The notes: generated from the sequence alone by a model not told the origin. DNA of 64,000 bases from Streptomyces sp. V4I2 (GCF_030817655.1 NZ_JAUSZM010000003.1:10354001-10418000), one strand, 5' to 3'. Shown: positions 53,301 to 63,028, counted from the stretch's first letter. Numbers and translations are program-made.

Positions 53301-55225
53301 GCCGCCGGGAGCGTGGTCAGCTCGAAGACGGCGCGAGCTTCGCCGCAACGTCGCGCCGACTGGCAGGCCTGTTCCGGCAAGTCCGGATGTCGGTGATCGG
53401 TTCGCTCGCTCTGGCTGTGTTCGGCGTACTGGCCTACCTGGTCGGCCCGCGGATCTGGGGCCGTGCGATCGATGCGGTGTTGGCCGGCACCCTGGGCGCC
53501 GGTTTGCCCACAGGACAAACCAAAGAGGCTGCCGCGCAGGCGCTGCGCGACAGCGGCCGAAACAGCTTCGCGGACATTATCGAGAGGCTGAACGTCACGC
53601 CCGGGTCCGGCATCGACTTCGGTTATGTAGGACATCTACTGCTGATAGCCGCCAGCCTATATAGCCTCGGCACCCTGGCGGGATTCGGCCAGCAGTATAT
53701 CCAGAACAGCGCGATCGCTCGCATCATGCAAACTCTGCGTAACGACGTTGAGGCGAAGCTCAATCGGCTTCCGGTCCGCTACCTCAACGGCTCTTCACGC
53801 GGCGAGTTGCTGTCACGGATGACCAACGACATCGATAACATCGCGACCTCGCTCAGCCAGACGCTGACCCAGTTGCTCTTCGGTCTGCTCACGGTCGTCG
53901 GCGCACTGGCCATGATGCTGAGCATCTCACCCCTGCTGACACTGCTTGCGTTGATCTCGATACCGCTGACCTTCGCTATCGGGGCCGTGATGGCGAAGCG
54001 AAGCCAACGGCTGTTCGGCGACCAGTGGCGACTGACCGGAGAACTCAACGCGCATATCGAGGAGTCCTACTCCGGCCACGAACTCGTCACCGTGTTTGAC
54101 CGCGGAGGCGCGTTCCGCGAGACGTTCGCGAACAGGAACGACGAGGTGAAGAAGGCGAGCCATCTCGCGCAGTTCGTGTCCGGCCTGATCGCCCCGCTGG
54201 TGCTGTTCATCGGAAACTTGAGTTACGTCCTGCTCTGCGTCGTCGGTGCCTTCAGGGTGATCAGCGGGCAGCTGACCCTGGGCGGAGTCGTTGCGTTCGT
54301 CCAGTACTCGAGACAGTACTCACAGCCACTCGGAATGCTCGCCTCGATGTCCAACCTGTTCCAGTCGGGTATCGCGTCGGCTGCCCGCGTGTTCGCCCTT
54401 CTCGACGAGCCGGAGGAGGACCCTGGTAGCCAGGGACGGCTGTCGGCCGTTCGGCCGCGCCGGATCACGTTCGAGCACGTATCGTTCGGCTACGACCGCG
54501 AGCTGACCATCAAGGACCTCGACCTGGTCGTCGAGCCGGGGCGGACCGCGGCGATCGTCGGCGCGTCGGGCGCCGGGAAGACGACCCTGATGGACCTGCT
54601 GATGCGGTTCTACGACGTTGGCAGTGGACACATCCTCGTCGACGGCACAGACATCACCTCGGTGTCACGGGACGCGTTGCGCTCCGAGATCGGGCTCGTT
54701 CCTCAAGAGCCGTGGCTGTTCGGCGGAACCATTCGCGACAACATCGCCTACGGGCGGCCGGATGCCACACTTGAGCAGGTCGAGCAGGCCGCTCAGGTCT
54801 GTGGTGTCAGCCACATCGTGAACGCTCTTCCACAAGGCTACGACACGGTGGTCGACAGTGCGGACGGACGCCTGAGCGAGGGCGAGCGACAGCTGATTTG
54901 CATCGCGCGCGCGTTCATCGCTGACCCAGCCGTGCTGATCCTCGATGAGGCCACCAGTGCGGTTGATGCCCGCACCGAGCTCCTCCTGCAACGGGCGACC
55001 TCGCGGCTGCGTCATGGCCGCACATGCCTGGTGATCGCTCATCGGCTCTCCACCATCCGCGACGCCGACGTCATCGTCGTACTGCAGGACGGTCGGATCG
55101 TGGAGAAGGGAACGCACACGCAGCTACTGCGAGCCGGCGGTGCGTATCACCGGCTCAGTCAGTACCAGTTTCACGAGCCGAGCACCTTGCCAGCTCTGGA
55201 CCCCGACCAGCATTCGTCGCTATGA
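53297..55225 (+). CDS. ABC exporter half-transporter with consensus Walker motifs
   Basis: 642 residues: membrane domain to about 370, with an extra extracytoplasmic-side insertion after the first helix (GLPTGQTKEAAAQALRDSG, about residues 75-110), then the nucleotide-binding domain. Walker A GASGAGKTT is at about 420. Walker B VLILDEATSAVD has the catalytic Glu, and the switch His is in VIAHRLST. The signature is altered to LSEGERQLICIARAF. Paired with the preceding subunit this gives one consensus and one degenerate ATP site. Translationally coupled to its partner. Confidence 0.93.
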   Translation: MSRRERGQLEDGASFAATSRRLAGLFRQVRMSVIGSLALAVFGVLAYLVGPRIWGRAIDAVLAGTLGAGLPTGQTKEAAAQALRDSGRNSFADIIERLNVTPGSGIDFGYVGHLLLIAASLYSLGTLAGFGQQYIQNSAIARIMQTLRNDVEAKLNRLPVRYLNGSSRGELLSRMTNDIDNIATSLSQTLTQLLFGLLTVVGALAMMLSISPLLTLLALISIPLTFAIGAVMAKRSQRLFGDQWRLTGELNAHIEESYSGHELVTVFDRGGAFRETFANRNDEVKKASHLAQFVSGLIAPLVLFIGNLSYVLLCVVGAFRVISGQLTLGGVVAFVQYSRQYSQPLGMLASMSNLFQSGIASAARVFALLDEPEEDPGSQGRLSAVRPRRITFEHVSFGYDRELTIKDLDLVVEPGRTAAIVGASGAGKTTLMDLLMRFYDVGSGHILVDGTDITSVSRDALRSEIGLVPQEPWLFGGTIRDNIAYGRPDATLEQVEQAAQVCGVSHIVNALPQGYDTVVDSADGRLSEGERQLICIARAFIADPAVLILDEATSAVDARTELLLQRATSRLRHGRTCLVIAHRLSTIRDADVIVVLQDGRIVEKGTHTQLLRAGGAYHRLSQYQFHEPSTLPALDPDQHSSL

Positions 55226-55235
55226 GGAGTTCGCA

Positions 55236-55340
55236 GTGAGACTCAACCTGCCGATGACGCCGCACCGGGCGCGCCTTGTCAATTTCGGAGGAGACAAAGC
55301 GATCGCGTCGCGTCTCCCAATTGGCAAGCCGGATGACTGT
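55236..55340 (+). pseudogene. possible start of a truncated third gene of the ABC operon
   Basis: A GTG at 55236 follows TGAGGAGTTCGCA, a strong ribosome-binding site 10 bases after the exporter stop. It opens with VRLNLPMTPHRARLV. The frame soon runs into the second IS1182 element, and no family can be recognised in what remains. The IS (or an event before it) probably removed the rest. Confidence 0.3.
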
Positions 55341-55353
55341 CGGCGTCGCCCCG

Positions 55354-57207
55354 AGGATCCTGCTGGCCAAATATGGGGTTATGCGGCGAGGGTGAGGTCG
55401 AGGCGGGCGAGGTGGCTGGTGCGGGTGTGGTCGAGGGGCTGGCCGTTCCACCAGGCATCGAGGCGGATCAGGTTGAGCGCGACGGCGGAGTAGACGTGCT
55501 CAAGACGGGTCTTTCCAAGTCCGCGATAACGGGCCCGGCGGGTGCCGGTGACCGCCATGGCCTGGCGGATGGTGCCCTCGACGCCGGCCCGCAGGGCGTA
55601 CTTCGCCCGCCAATCCTGGTCTTCCTGGGCTCTGTGGTTCGCGTGGATGAGTTCGTGCAGCGGCCGTGGCCGCAGGGTGAGTTGACGGCCCCAGCGGGTG
55701 GCGTTGGTGCATTCTGCTCTGACAGGGCAGGGCCCGCAGGCGGCCTGGTCGAAGCGGACCACGATCACGTCGCGGCCTTTCTGTTTGGCCGGGCTCCAGA
55801 ACCGGCTGGTGGCGCCCTGGGGGCAGGTGGCCCGGCGGGCGTCCCAGTCGATGGCGAAGGCTTCGCGCTGGTAGCCGGCGTTCTCCCGGTACTGGCGGGA
55901 CGTGCCCGTCAGCAGCGGCGTGACCAGCGTGATGCCGAGGGCGGCCTGGGCACCGACGATGAGTTCGGCGCTCGCATAGCCGGAGTCCAGATAGTGCTCG
56001 GCGGGCAGCAGGCCGCGGTCGGCGCGAGCCTGATGGACGGGCTCGACCAGCTTCACGTCGGGCACGGGCGCATCCGTCGTCGCGACATGCGTGATCATGT
56101 TCGGGACGGTGGGACGTGCCCGCCGGCCTGGCCGCGGAACCTCGTCATCGGGCCCGGGCAGTTGGCAGACCTCGCTGATGTGGAGCTTGTATCCGGTCCA
56201 GTGCAGATCCTCTTTGGTGCCGTAGCGGGCATCGAGGTCGTAGGGCGAGGTGAGGCGGATTCTGCCGGGCGGGAGACCGTCCTTGTCCGCCTCCCGCCGC
56301 TTGACCACCTCCCGCCCGCCCACGGTGGTGATCAGGTAGTTCTGCACGGTGATCCGCCGCAACGTCTGGACCGCGGGCAGTTCGCGCAGCCAGACCAGCG
56401 TGGCCGGATGGTAGACCGCCCGCAGCAAGGCCACTGCGTCGCGCCCGTAGTCCAGGGCAAGTTGGTCCCGCTGAGTCTGGGAGCCGGGCGGGCGCCAGTA
56501 CGCGTCGATCCGTCGCCCGTAACGCCGGTTCCATTCGCCGACCTCCAGCACCTGCGCCACCCAGTTGGGGGCCGCGGCGGACAGGGCCTCCAACGCGGCC
56601 CGCACCGTCTCCCCGGCCAGCTCCAGCCGGTTCAACTCCCGCACCGCCGCCAGCACATGCGTGGAATCGGTACGCTGCTTGCCTCCGGCCTTGACCAGAC
56701 CCTTCTCCTTCAGCGCCGACAGCAGCAGATCCAGCACCCGCTCCTCCAGACCGTGGTCGACCACCCGGGTGCGGAACTCGGAGAGCACCGAGGCGTCGAA
56801 GCCGACATCCTCCAGGTCCAGACCCAGGCAGTACTTCCACGACAGATCAAAGCGGACCCGCTGAACGGCGGCGCGGTCGGTCAGGTTCTCCGCCATCTGC
56901 AGTACGGTCACCATCGCCAGCCGTCCCGGCGACCATCCACGCCGGCCCCGGCGGCCGAACGCCTCGGCGAACTCCGCATCCGCGAACAGCCCGCCCAGCT
57001 CGTCCCGCACCCGCATCGATAACGGCGGTGCCCCGCGTCCTGCCGCTGCCCGTGCAACCCGCGCCGTCGCGTCAGGGATCTCGGGCCACTCCTCCGGCCG
57101 CAACGACATGACTCCCACCCCAGCGGCCGGGAACGACAAGACCGGCCACCACGCTGCCAACAGCATCCCCACACCCCAGGACACGATATTGGCCAGCAGG
57201 ATCCCCG
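55354..57207. mobile_element. IS1182-family insertion sequence (second copy)
   Basis: About 1.85 kb. The left end reads GAGGATCCTGCTGGCCAAAT and the inverted right end GGGGATCCTGCTGGCCAATA. It contains one minus-strand transposase. Exact termini are uncertain by a few bases, and no clear target duplication was established. It is not a copy of the first IS1182 element: their ends differ. Confidence 0.83.
55379..57109 (-). CDS. IS1182-family transposase (second)
   Basis: About 576 residues. MSLRPEEWPEIPDATARVAR starts the family-type N terminus. LAMVTVLQMAENLTDRAAVQ and WKYCLGLDLEDVGFDASVLS precede the catalytic GGKQRTDSTHVLAAVRELNR. VKLVEPVHQARADRGLLPAE, HYLDSGYASAELIV and a C-terminal RAGVEGTIRQAMAVTGTRRA complete the DDE arrangement, with CGPCPVRAEC between them. 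ATG at 57109 has GGTGGGAG upstream and matches the family start. The gene seems intact. Confidence 0.9.
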   Translation of the reverse strand: MSLRPEEWPEIPDATARVARAAAGRGAPPLSMRVRDELGGLFADAEFAEAFGRRGRRGWSPGRLAMVTVLQMAENLTDRAAVQRVRFDLSWKYCLGLDLEDVGFDASVLSEFRTRVVDHGLEERVLDLLLSALKEKGLVKAGGKQRTDSTHVLAAVRELNRLELAGETVRAALEALSAAAPNWVAQVLEVGEWNRRYGRRIDAYWRPPGSQTQRDQLALDYGRDAVALLRAVYHPATLVWLRELPAVQTLRRITVQNYLITTVGGREVVKRREADKDGLPPGRIRLTSPYDLDARYGTKEDLHWTGYKLHISEVCQLPGPDDEVPRPGRRARPTVPNMITHVATTDAPVPDVKLVEPVHQARADRGLLPAEHYLDSGYASAELIVGAQAALGITLVTPLLTGTSRQYRENAGYQREAFAIDWDARRATCPQGATSRFWSPAKQKGRDVIVVRFDQAACGPCPVRAECTNATRWGRQLTLRPRPLHELIHANHRAQEDQDWRAKYALRAGVEGTIRQAMAVTGTRRARYRGLGKTRLEHVYSAVALNLIRLDAWWNGQPLDHTRTSHLARLDLTLAA

Positions 57208-57407
57208 AGGGCGGGAAATCGGGTACGGCTGTCCGGCTGACGTCGTGGCCACTTGGCGTGTCCGAGCCCGTCAATCAGCAGGATGCCGGGGACCCGCTCG
57301 TCAGGCGCTCGGAAGTGTTGCTTCGAGCACGCGTATCAGACTCTTTCGCCTCCTGGGCCCCCGCCGGGCGGCCGTGCCCAACAGGAATGAGAGGGAGGGA
57401 GCCGGCG

Positions 57408-58106
57408 GTGGACGTGGTCTATGAACGCTGCGCCGGGATCGACATCAGCAAGGCGGACGTGAAGGTGTGTATCCGGGTCCCGGGACGCGGGAAGGGGACC
57501 CGGCGCCGCGGGGAGGTGAGGACATTCCCGGCGATGACGTCGGGGCTGCTGGCGATGCGGGACTGGCTGCTGACCGAGGGCGTCACGGTGGTGGGGATGG
57601 AAGCCACGGGCTCGTACTGGAAGCCCGTGTTCTACCTGCTGGAGAACGACATGGAGTGCTGGCTGCTCAACGCCCGCCACATGAAGGCGGTCCCGGGCCG
57701 CAAGACCGATGTGAAGGACTCGGAGTGGATCGCCAAGCTGGTCGAACACGGACTGGTCCGCCCCTCGTTCGTGCCGCCCCAGCCGATCCGGCAGCTGCGT
57801 GACCTGACCCGGTACCGCACCGATGTGGTGCGCGAGCGTGCCCGGGAGGCCCAGCGTCTGCAGAACCTGCTGGAAGACTGCGGGATCAAACTGACCTCGG
57901 TGGTCTCCGACTTCCTCGGCGTCTCCGGGCGCCGGATGCTCAAGGCGCTGATCGCAGGGGAGCGTGATCCGAAGGCGCTCCTGATGCTCATGACGGTTCT
58001 GTGCGTCAAGGTCGGCGACAGGACCTCATGGAAGGTGGGCTGGCTCATGTCCGCGGCCGTCGTGTTCCTGCCGATCGGCCTTGTGATCGCCGCGATCGTC
58101 CCCTGA
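57408..58106 (+). pseudogene. IS110-family transposase, truncated and fused to a foreign tail
   Basis: The N-terminal DEDD domain is present: AGIDISKADVKVCIRV (Asp), VVGMEATGSYWKPVFYLL (Glu), and PGRKTDVKDSEWIAKLVEHG (two Asp). At RMLKALIAGERDPKALLML, near 57985, the IS110 sequence stops. The frame continues as VKVGDRTSWKVGWLMSAAVV and FLPIGLVIAAIVP, a membrane-helix tail from another protein. The C-terminal domain with the catalytic Ser is missing, so it is inactive as a transposase. I prefer the GTG start at 57408 with GAGGGAGGGA upstream. Confidence 0.8.
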
Positions 58107-58154
58107 ACTCGGCCAGGGCCAGCGTCCACGGCCTGTTCCCAGGCCAGCTCCACC

Positions 58155-59281
58155 TCAGCCTCGGGCACCACACCGGGGCGCCGGCAGCCCGCGGAGCGTT
58201 TCATCCGGAGAGCAGAGCGATGACAGCTGGGGCACGAGATTCATCATCACGGCGAGCGGCAGCGACGGGTTGGCGGCTGCGGCTTTTGCCACCTGCCAGT
58301 CGGTGTTGGTGAGCAGCTCCGCGATGACGTGCGGCGGAAGGGCCGGATGGCTGGCGGCCAGGGGCCGCGCCTGTCTGTCTGCCAAGCAGTTGTGCAGCGC
58401 CGGGCCCGTCGCGTTGCGGTGCCGGGCGATCTCGCGGAACGCTTTCTGTGCCGGGGGTTCGTGCCGGGTCAAGTCCTCCAGCAGTGCCGGAGTCGCGTCC
58501 GGGTTGGCCGCCACCTTGGCGATGACACGGACTCCGTGCCGGTCGACCATGGCGCGCACCTGCGGTTCGGAAAGGCCTGGGTGTGAAGCGATGGACTTGA
58601 CCACTTTCGCGTCGGGGTCGGTGGCCAGCGCGTCTCGGATGCCGGTCGGTAGATCGCGTCGTTGAGCCACGAGCATCCGTGCGTGGCCGGCTCCGGCGAC
58701 TGGGCCAGCTCCTCAATCTCGGCGGGAGAAGCGGCGGCAATCCGCGGCAGCAGGGTTGCGCCGATCTTGGTGGTGCCGGCCAGGCGGATGAGCACGTCGA
58801 GCGGCACGCGCGGATTGTGGGCGAGCCTGCGCCGCACATCGTGGCCACGGTCGCCGGCCAGCGCTCGGATGAGAGCGTCCTCGATCGAGGGATTTCCGGC
58901 GAGGTCGGCTCGGACACCGGCGTGGGGGTCCATGGCGAGCTGTCCGTACACCTCCGACAGCAGGTCGCAGCGAGCGGCGAGTGCCCAGCGAAGCAGCGGC
59001 GAAGGGTGATTGACGAAGCGGACGACGGCATGGGTGGGTGTGGCCGGGTTCTGCAGTGCCATTCTCTGTGTCTCGTGCACGGTGGACTCGTGGGTGCCGT
59101 CACAGGAGTCGCCCGGCAGCAGATCGCAGTCGTTTCGCGGGCATTGCGGGTCGTGCACGAACGGCGTCTCTTCGCGGTCGCAGACCAGGCATCGCAGCGC
59201 CGGGGGCAGGCCCTCGCTGGTGAGCAGTGCCGCCAGCAGGGGTGGGGGCGTCGCCTGGTTGGCTGCTGCTGCGCGGCGCAC
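58155..59281 (-). pseudogene. leucine-rich-repeat-variant (LRV) protein with N-terminal cysteine cluster, frameshifted
   Basis: The first frame has a cysteine-rich N terminus (CLVCDREE, then CPRNDCD) and repeats of about 24 residues of the form DPHAGVRADLAGNPSIEDAL and RRRLAHNPRVPLDVLIRLAG. At about 58665 the frame shifts, and repeats continue (DPDAKVVKSIASHPGLSEPQ, ANPDATPALLEDLTRHEP, NPSLPLAVMMNLV) to 58155. LRV proteins of this type carry an iron-sulfur cluster at the Cys motif followed by a helical repeat stack. A two-base correction at ACGCACGG would restore one protein. The repeat at the 5' end suggests that some N-terminal sequence may also be lost. Confidence 0.72.
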
Positions 59282-59501
59282 CTCGGCGTGCGGAGCGCTC
59301 AGTCACAGCTACGCCAGGCAACCGTGCCCTCCTGCTGCGCGTGGCGCAGACGGCCAGGCTGCGCCCGCCCACGCCGCCCGCGGCCAAGGCCTGCGTGACA
59401 GCTGCGAGCGACGGCCGCTGGCTGATGCCGGCCGCCGATGTCTCATGCGGTGCCTGGCATGACAAGCTGTGCTTGGCACTGCCCGAACCCAGGAGGTCAC
59501 C

Positions 59502-59744
59502 ATGACCGCAGAGTCTCCGTCGCAAGAAGGTTCGGAGTCAGCTGACGTCGAGAGCCCTGTCCTCTCGCCCGACGATGACGGCCAGGACGACCTGAAGCGC
59601 AAGTTCCGGGAGGCCTTGGCGCGCAAGCGCGGTATGCAGGCGGCCGCCGCCGACATCGCCGCGAACACCGACGCGTCAAAGATCCGCGGCGCGCACGGCC
59701 CGGCTGCGAACCAGCGGTCGTTCCGACGCAAGAGCGGCGGCTGA
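59502..59744 (+). CDS. DUF5302 domain protein
   Basis: 80 residues. The signature is DDLKRKFREALARKRGMQAA followed by DASKIRGAHGPAANQRSFRR and KSGG at the C terminus, the invariant end of this small actinomycete family. The N-terminal quarter is acidic and probably disordered. Function unknown; the charge pattern (acidic start, basic end) would suit a nucleic-acid- or protein-binding factor. ATG at 59502 follows AGGAGG. It is the only intact gene between 57.4 and 62 kb. Confidence 0.88.
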   Translation: MTAESPSQEGSESADVESPVLSPDDDGQDDLKRKFREALARKRGMQAAAADIAANTDASKIRGAHGPAANQRSFRRKSGG

Positions 59745-59989
59745 GTCCCAAACGGCGGCTGGATGGGATTCGGCAGGCCCCGGCCAGGCAGTTATGCCGA
59801 TGAGCTGGGGCTGGGTCCTGCCGGGTGACGAGGGACGGTCCGCCGTGCGCAGCGGCTGGACACACCACGGGTGCCCCTTGCGCAGCCGGTGCGAGCTGCT
59901 TGGGCTCGTCAACGACGCATGCCCACGGACGCTGCCTGCTCTGTGACGGAGGAGAGATCCTGCCTCCGTTGAGTCGCAGTCCGTGCGCC

Positions 59990-60553
59990 TATGTCCAGCG
60001 CATGCCGATGTTGGAGAGCTGTTCAACGCGTTCGGGGGAGAGGGTCGCGGCCCTGCTGCGCTGGTTGCCGATCCAGGCCCCCAGCTTGATATTCAGCGCC
60101 TCTTCCCTCGCGTTCGTAGAACTGCTGGGCGGCGGCGTAGTTGAGTGCCCAATTGTCGGCCTGCGAGGTTCGCGGCTTGGGTTTCTCGTCCTCGGTGGCG
60201 GGCTCGATGCCGAGGGATGTGCTCACACATCCATTGCTCGACGGTGGTGAGTTTGTCCCAGCCCAGGCGCTGGGCGCGCACCCACCGTCCGAGGGGTTCG
60301 CCCTGGTGCACGCTGTGGCCCGGCTCGGTCGGCAGCTCACCGCCCTGACGGCGCCATGGTCTCCGGCGTGGAGGTCGTTCATGTCCGGCACGTGCTTCGT
60401 CGTCTCGCCAACCGACTGCCGGGCGTGCCCTTCGAGTTCCTGCATGAGCGCCGTCAACTCGTCACGTTGAGGCGGCGGCATTTCCCGCAACACACGCTGA
60501 CACGCTCGCCGGATTCTCGGCGCGTCGACCTTCAAGGCGGCGTCACTGCCCAC
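59990..60553 (-). pseudogene. remnants of a DUF6415-like protein and a helicase-associated domain
   Basis: From a GTG at 60553 the frame reads DAPRIRRACQRVLREMPPPQ and RDELTALMQELEGHARQSV, like the N terminus of DUF6415 proteins. Then, in shifting frames, come QGEPLGRWVRAQRLGWDKLT, TSQADNWALNYAAAQQFYER, EGR, and near 60000-60090 ALNIKLGAWIGNQRSRAATL SPERVEQL-type coding. These are helicase-associated (HA) domain repeats. Two unrelated genes seem to be joined. The start overlaps the end of the kinase remnant upstream, so the first part was probably its operon partner. Confidence 0.5.
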
Positions 60554-61345
60554 GGTGCTCCGCCCAGGTCTGTGCCGCGACGTGCAGCTTGTGCGTCCAC
60601 TCGTCGGGCTGGTCAGCGCGTGCGATCGACTCCCACAACCGTTGCTGGGCGCGCGCGAATGCGTCGAGGTGCCTTACCGGTGTGACGTCCCAGGCGGGAT
60701 GCAGTGCACCCAGACTCTCGGCTTGGGCAGCACTGTGGCCTGAAGCGATGAGCCAGATCACCCACAGGGCAGCGTCAGCCCAGGCTGCGCCCCTGGAAGC
60801 CCACGCCCAGTCGACGAGGCGTGTCCGTCCACGATGAGGACGTTGTCGGGTTTCCAGTCGGTATGCAGCAGCGCGGTGCCCTCGAAGAACCGCAGATCTG
60901 CCGGGTCCGTCAGGTGAGCGCTCAAGCGTTGAGGCATCGTCTTCAACTCGACTCCGGAGGGCGGCGTAGCAGAGGCGAGGCACCACATGGCCTGAAGGAC
61001 GAGTTCGACGTCAGGAGAGCCGGGAGAGTAGTCGGCGTGCCGTCCACCGAGGTCTTCGAAGCCCAGGAGGTCCCATCGCCCCTTTCTGATCTGCCAGCGG
61101 AGGGCAGGGGCAAGACCTCTCGTGTACGGGTTGATGTCGGCCTCGCGTTGCTGTGTCCACACCCGCGGGTGGTCCTGGCGCAGCCCTTTGACGAAGACCG
61201 TGCCGTTGTCGAGGTGCAGGCGAGCGGAAATCTCGCTGTTGTAGCCGGCCGACATCATCTCAACGTCGCGCACGGCCCGGCGACCGTGTCGATCGCCTTC
61301 AGCGCGTCGGCGGGCATCTCGGTCAGGCGGTGTGTTGCCACGGAT
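60543..61345 (-). pseudogene. aminoglycoside-phosphotransferase-like kinase, frameshifted
   Basis: In pieces the sequence reads MPADALKAIDTVAG; then, after a shift at about 61270, SAGYNSEISARLHLDNGTVF and WTQQREADINPYTRG. The catalytic loop LLHTDWKPDNVLIVDG (HxDxxxxN) follows. After another shift near 60815 it continues with RLVDWAWASRGAAWADAALW (the metal-binding Asp) to 60543. Two or more single-base changes prevent translation of the whole. This APH-fold family is common in Streptomyces, often beside ATP-binding and DUF6415 genes, as here. Confidence 0.68.
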
Positions 61346-61458
61346 GTGCTCCAGGAGAAGAAGGGTCGTCGTGCGATACCGCGGGGCCGGGACTTGCGGC
61401 CCCACCCCACGGTTGCGGACCGGCGCGGGAGGAGACAGCCGGCCGGGCTGTTTCCGGC

Positions 61459-61871
61459 TCAAGGGTCCACCGGTCCGGGGGAGAGCACGGCGCGTACGGT
61501 CTTGCCGGGTCCTTCGTGGTGCAGGAACCAGACGACTTTGCAGCCCTGCCTTGCGAGCAGCTAGAGGCCGCGGCCCTTCTCTCCTCGTATGGCGGCACCG
61601 GCGTCTGGGAATGACGGATTGAGGTCGGTCACGTCGACGAGGAGCTCATCGGCCTCGGTGATGGCAGCGCGGACGGAGAGCCGCGGTTTGGGCTGGGCCA
61701 GTCTTCGGGCAAGCCATGCCGGATACCGTTGTCCACGAGGCGGCTGATGGCTTCGGTGGCTCGGAGAATAGAGCAGTTCCAGCACAGTGCGGTGACGACA
61801 GTTCGCGTCCACACCCGCGCCATGTAGACGGCGCTCTGATCGCCTGGAAGCTCAGTGGAGAAACTGCGCAC
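61459..61871 (-). pseudogene. ATP-binding anti-sigma-like protein (HATPase_c), broken
   Basis: Reads ARVWTRTVVTALCWNCSILR, ATEAISRLVDNGIRHG (the N-box is altered: Arg-Leu-Val-Asp-Asn instead of ElvtNA). In another frame it continues with LSVRAAITEADELLVDVTDL, NPSFPDAGAAIRGEKGRGL. An in-frame TAG (61561-61563) sits where Trp is expected, then LLARQGCKVVWFLHHEGPGK TVRAVL-type coding runs to 61459. It resembles the many RsbW-like ATP-binding proteins of Streptomyces. At least one shift and one nonsense change make it non-functional. Confidence 0.68.
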
Positions 61872-62011
61872 GATGGGCGCGTTACTGATGGTCTCGGCAT
61901 CATGTCGCCGGACGCTCGATGAGACTCCCAGCTCAGGGCACCGTCGCCACGCGACATCACGCCCGGAATCTCAGTAGTTGCCCCCTGGTGCCTGAGCTGG
62001 GACATCGGGGC

Positions 62012-63028
62012 CTACCAGGCGGGCATCATCGGCCCGGGGTAGCGGTCCCCGGCCGCGCCGTTCGGCAGGAGCGAGCCGATCAGATCCAGCCCTTCGGGGG
62101 TGAAGCTGAGTTGCGCGGCGGCGACGTTCTCGGCCACGCGCCGTGCGCTGCGGGTGCCAGGGATCGGCACGATGTCCTGGCCTTGGGCCAGCAGCCAGCC
62201 GAGCGCCACCTGCGCCACTGTGCAGCCCTTCCACTCGGCGATCGCGCCCAGGTCACGGACCAGTGTCTGGTTGGTTTCGTAGTTGCCGGGCTGCCAGCGC
62301 GCGTCGTGGGCGCGCAGGTCGTTCGGCGGGCAGCCGGCGGCAGGCGTGGCTGTCCCCGTCAGGAAGCCGCGGCCGAGTGGGGAGCAGGCGACGAAGCCGA
62401 TGCCCAGCTCGCGGACTGTCGGCAGCACCTCGGCCTCGACGGAACGTTCGAACAGCGAGTACTCGCTCTGCAAGACCGAGACCGGGTGGACAGCGTGGGC
62501 GCGGCGGATGGCGTCCGGGCCGGCTTCGGACAGGCCGAAGAAGCGCACCTTGCCTTCGGCCACGAGCTCGCCGACGGTGCCGGCGACGTCCTCGACCGGC
62601 ACGTTCGGGTCGACGCGGTGTTGGTAGAGGACATCGATGTGGTCGGTGCCCAGGTGGCGCAGGCTTGCCTCTACGACCGCGCGGATGTGCTCAGGCCGGC
62701 TGTCGAAGGCGCGGCCGAAGCGGCTCATATCGGTCAGGTCGTAGCCGAACTTGGTGGCCAGGACCACCTCGTCGCGGAAGTCCTTGACCGCCCGCCCGAG
62801 CAGTTGCTCGCTCATGCCGCTGCCCAGCCCGTACAGTTCGGCGGTGTCGAAGTGGGTGACGCCGAGCTCGAAAGCGCGGCGGATGGCGGCGATCCCGCCT
62901 TCGACATCGGCCGGGCCGTATCCCATGGTCATACCCATCGTGCCCAGGCCCAGCGCTGAAGAGGTCAAGCCCTGCGAGCCGAGCAAGCGGAGCGGCATGG
63001 CGTGCTCTGTATCGTGCTGTGCGTTCAT
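62012..63028 (-). CDS. aldo/keto reductase
   Basis: 338 residues of the AKR TIM-barrel family. The catalytic tetrad is visible: Asp and Tyr in VTHFDTAELYGLGSG, Lys in VVLATKFGYDL, and His in DVLYQHRVDPNVP. The C-terminal NADPH-binding region reads VPIPGTRSARRVAENVAAAQ. ATG at 63028 follows CAGGAGA; an ATG at 62998 is in frame. It is divergent from an AraC regulator that probably controls it. The substrate is presumably a carbonyl compound or toxic aldehyde. Confidence 0.93.
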   Translation of the reverse strand: MNAQHDTEHAMPLRLLGSQGLTSSALGLGTMGMTMGYGPADVEGGIAAIRRAFELGVTHFDTAELYGLGSGMSEQLLGRAVKDFRDEVVLATKFGYDLTDMSRFGRAFDSRPEHIRAVVEASLRHLGTDHIDVLYQHRVDPNVPVEDVAGTVGELVAEGKVRFFGLSEAGPDAIRRAHAVHPVSVLQSEYSLFERSVEAEVLPTVRELGIGFVACSPLGRGFLTGTATPAAGCPPNDLRAHDARWQPGNYETNQTLVRDLGAIAEWKGCTVAQVALGWLLAQGQDIVPIPGTRSARRVAENVAAAQLSFTPEGLDLIGSLLPNGAAGDRYPGPMMPAW

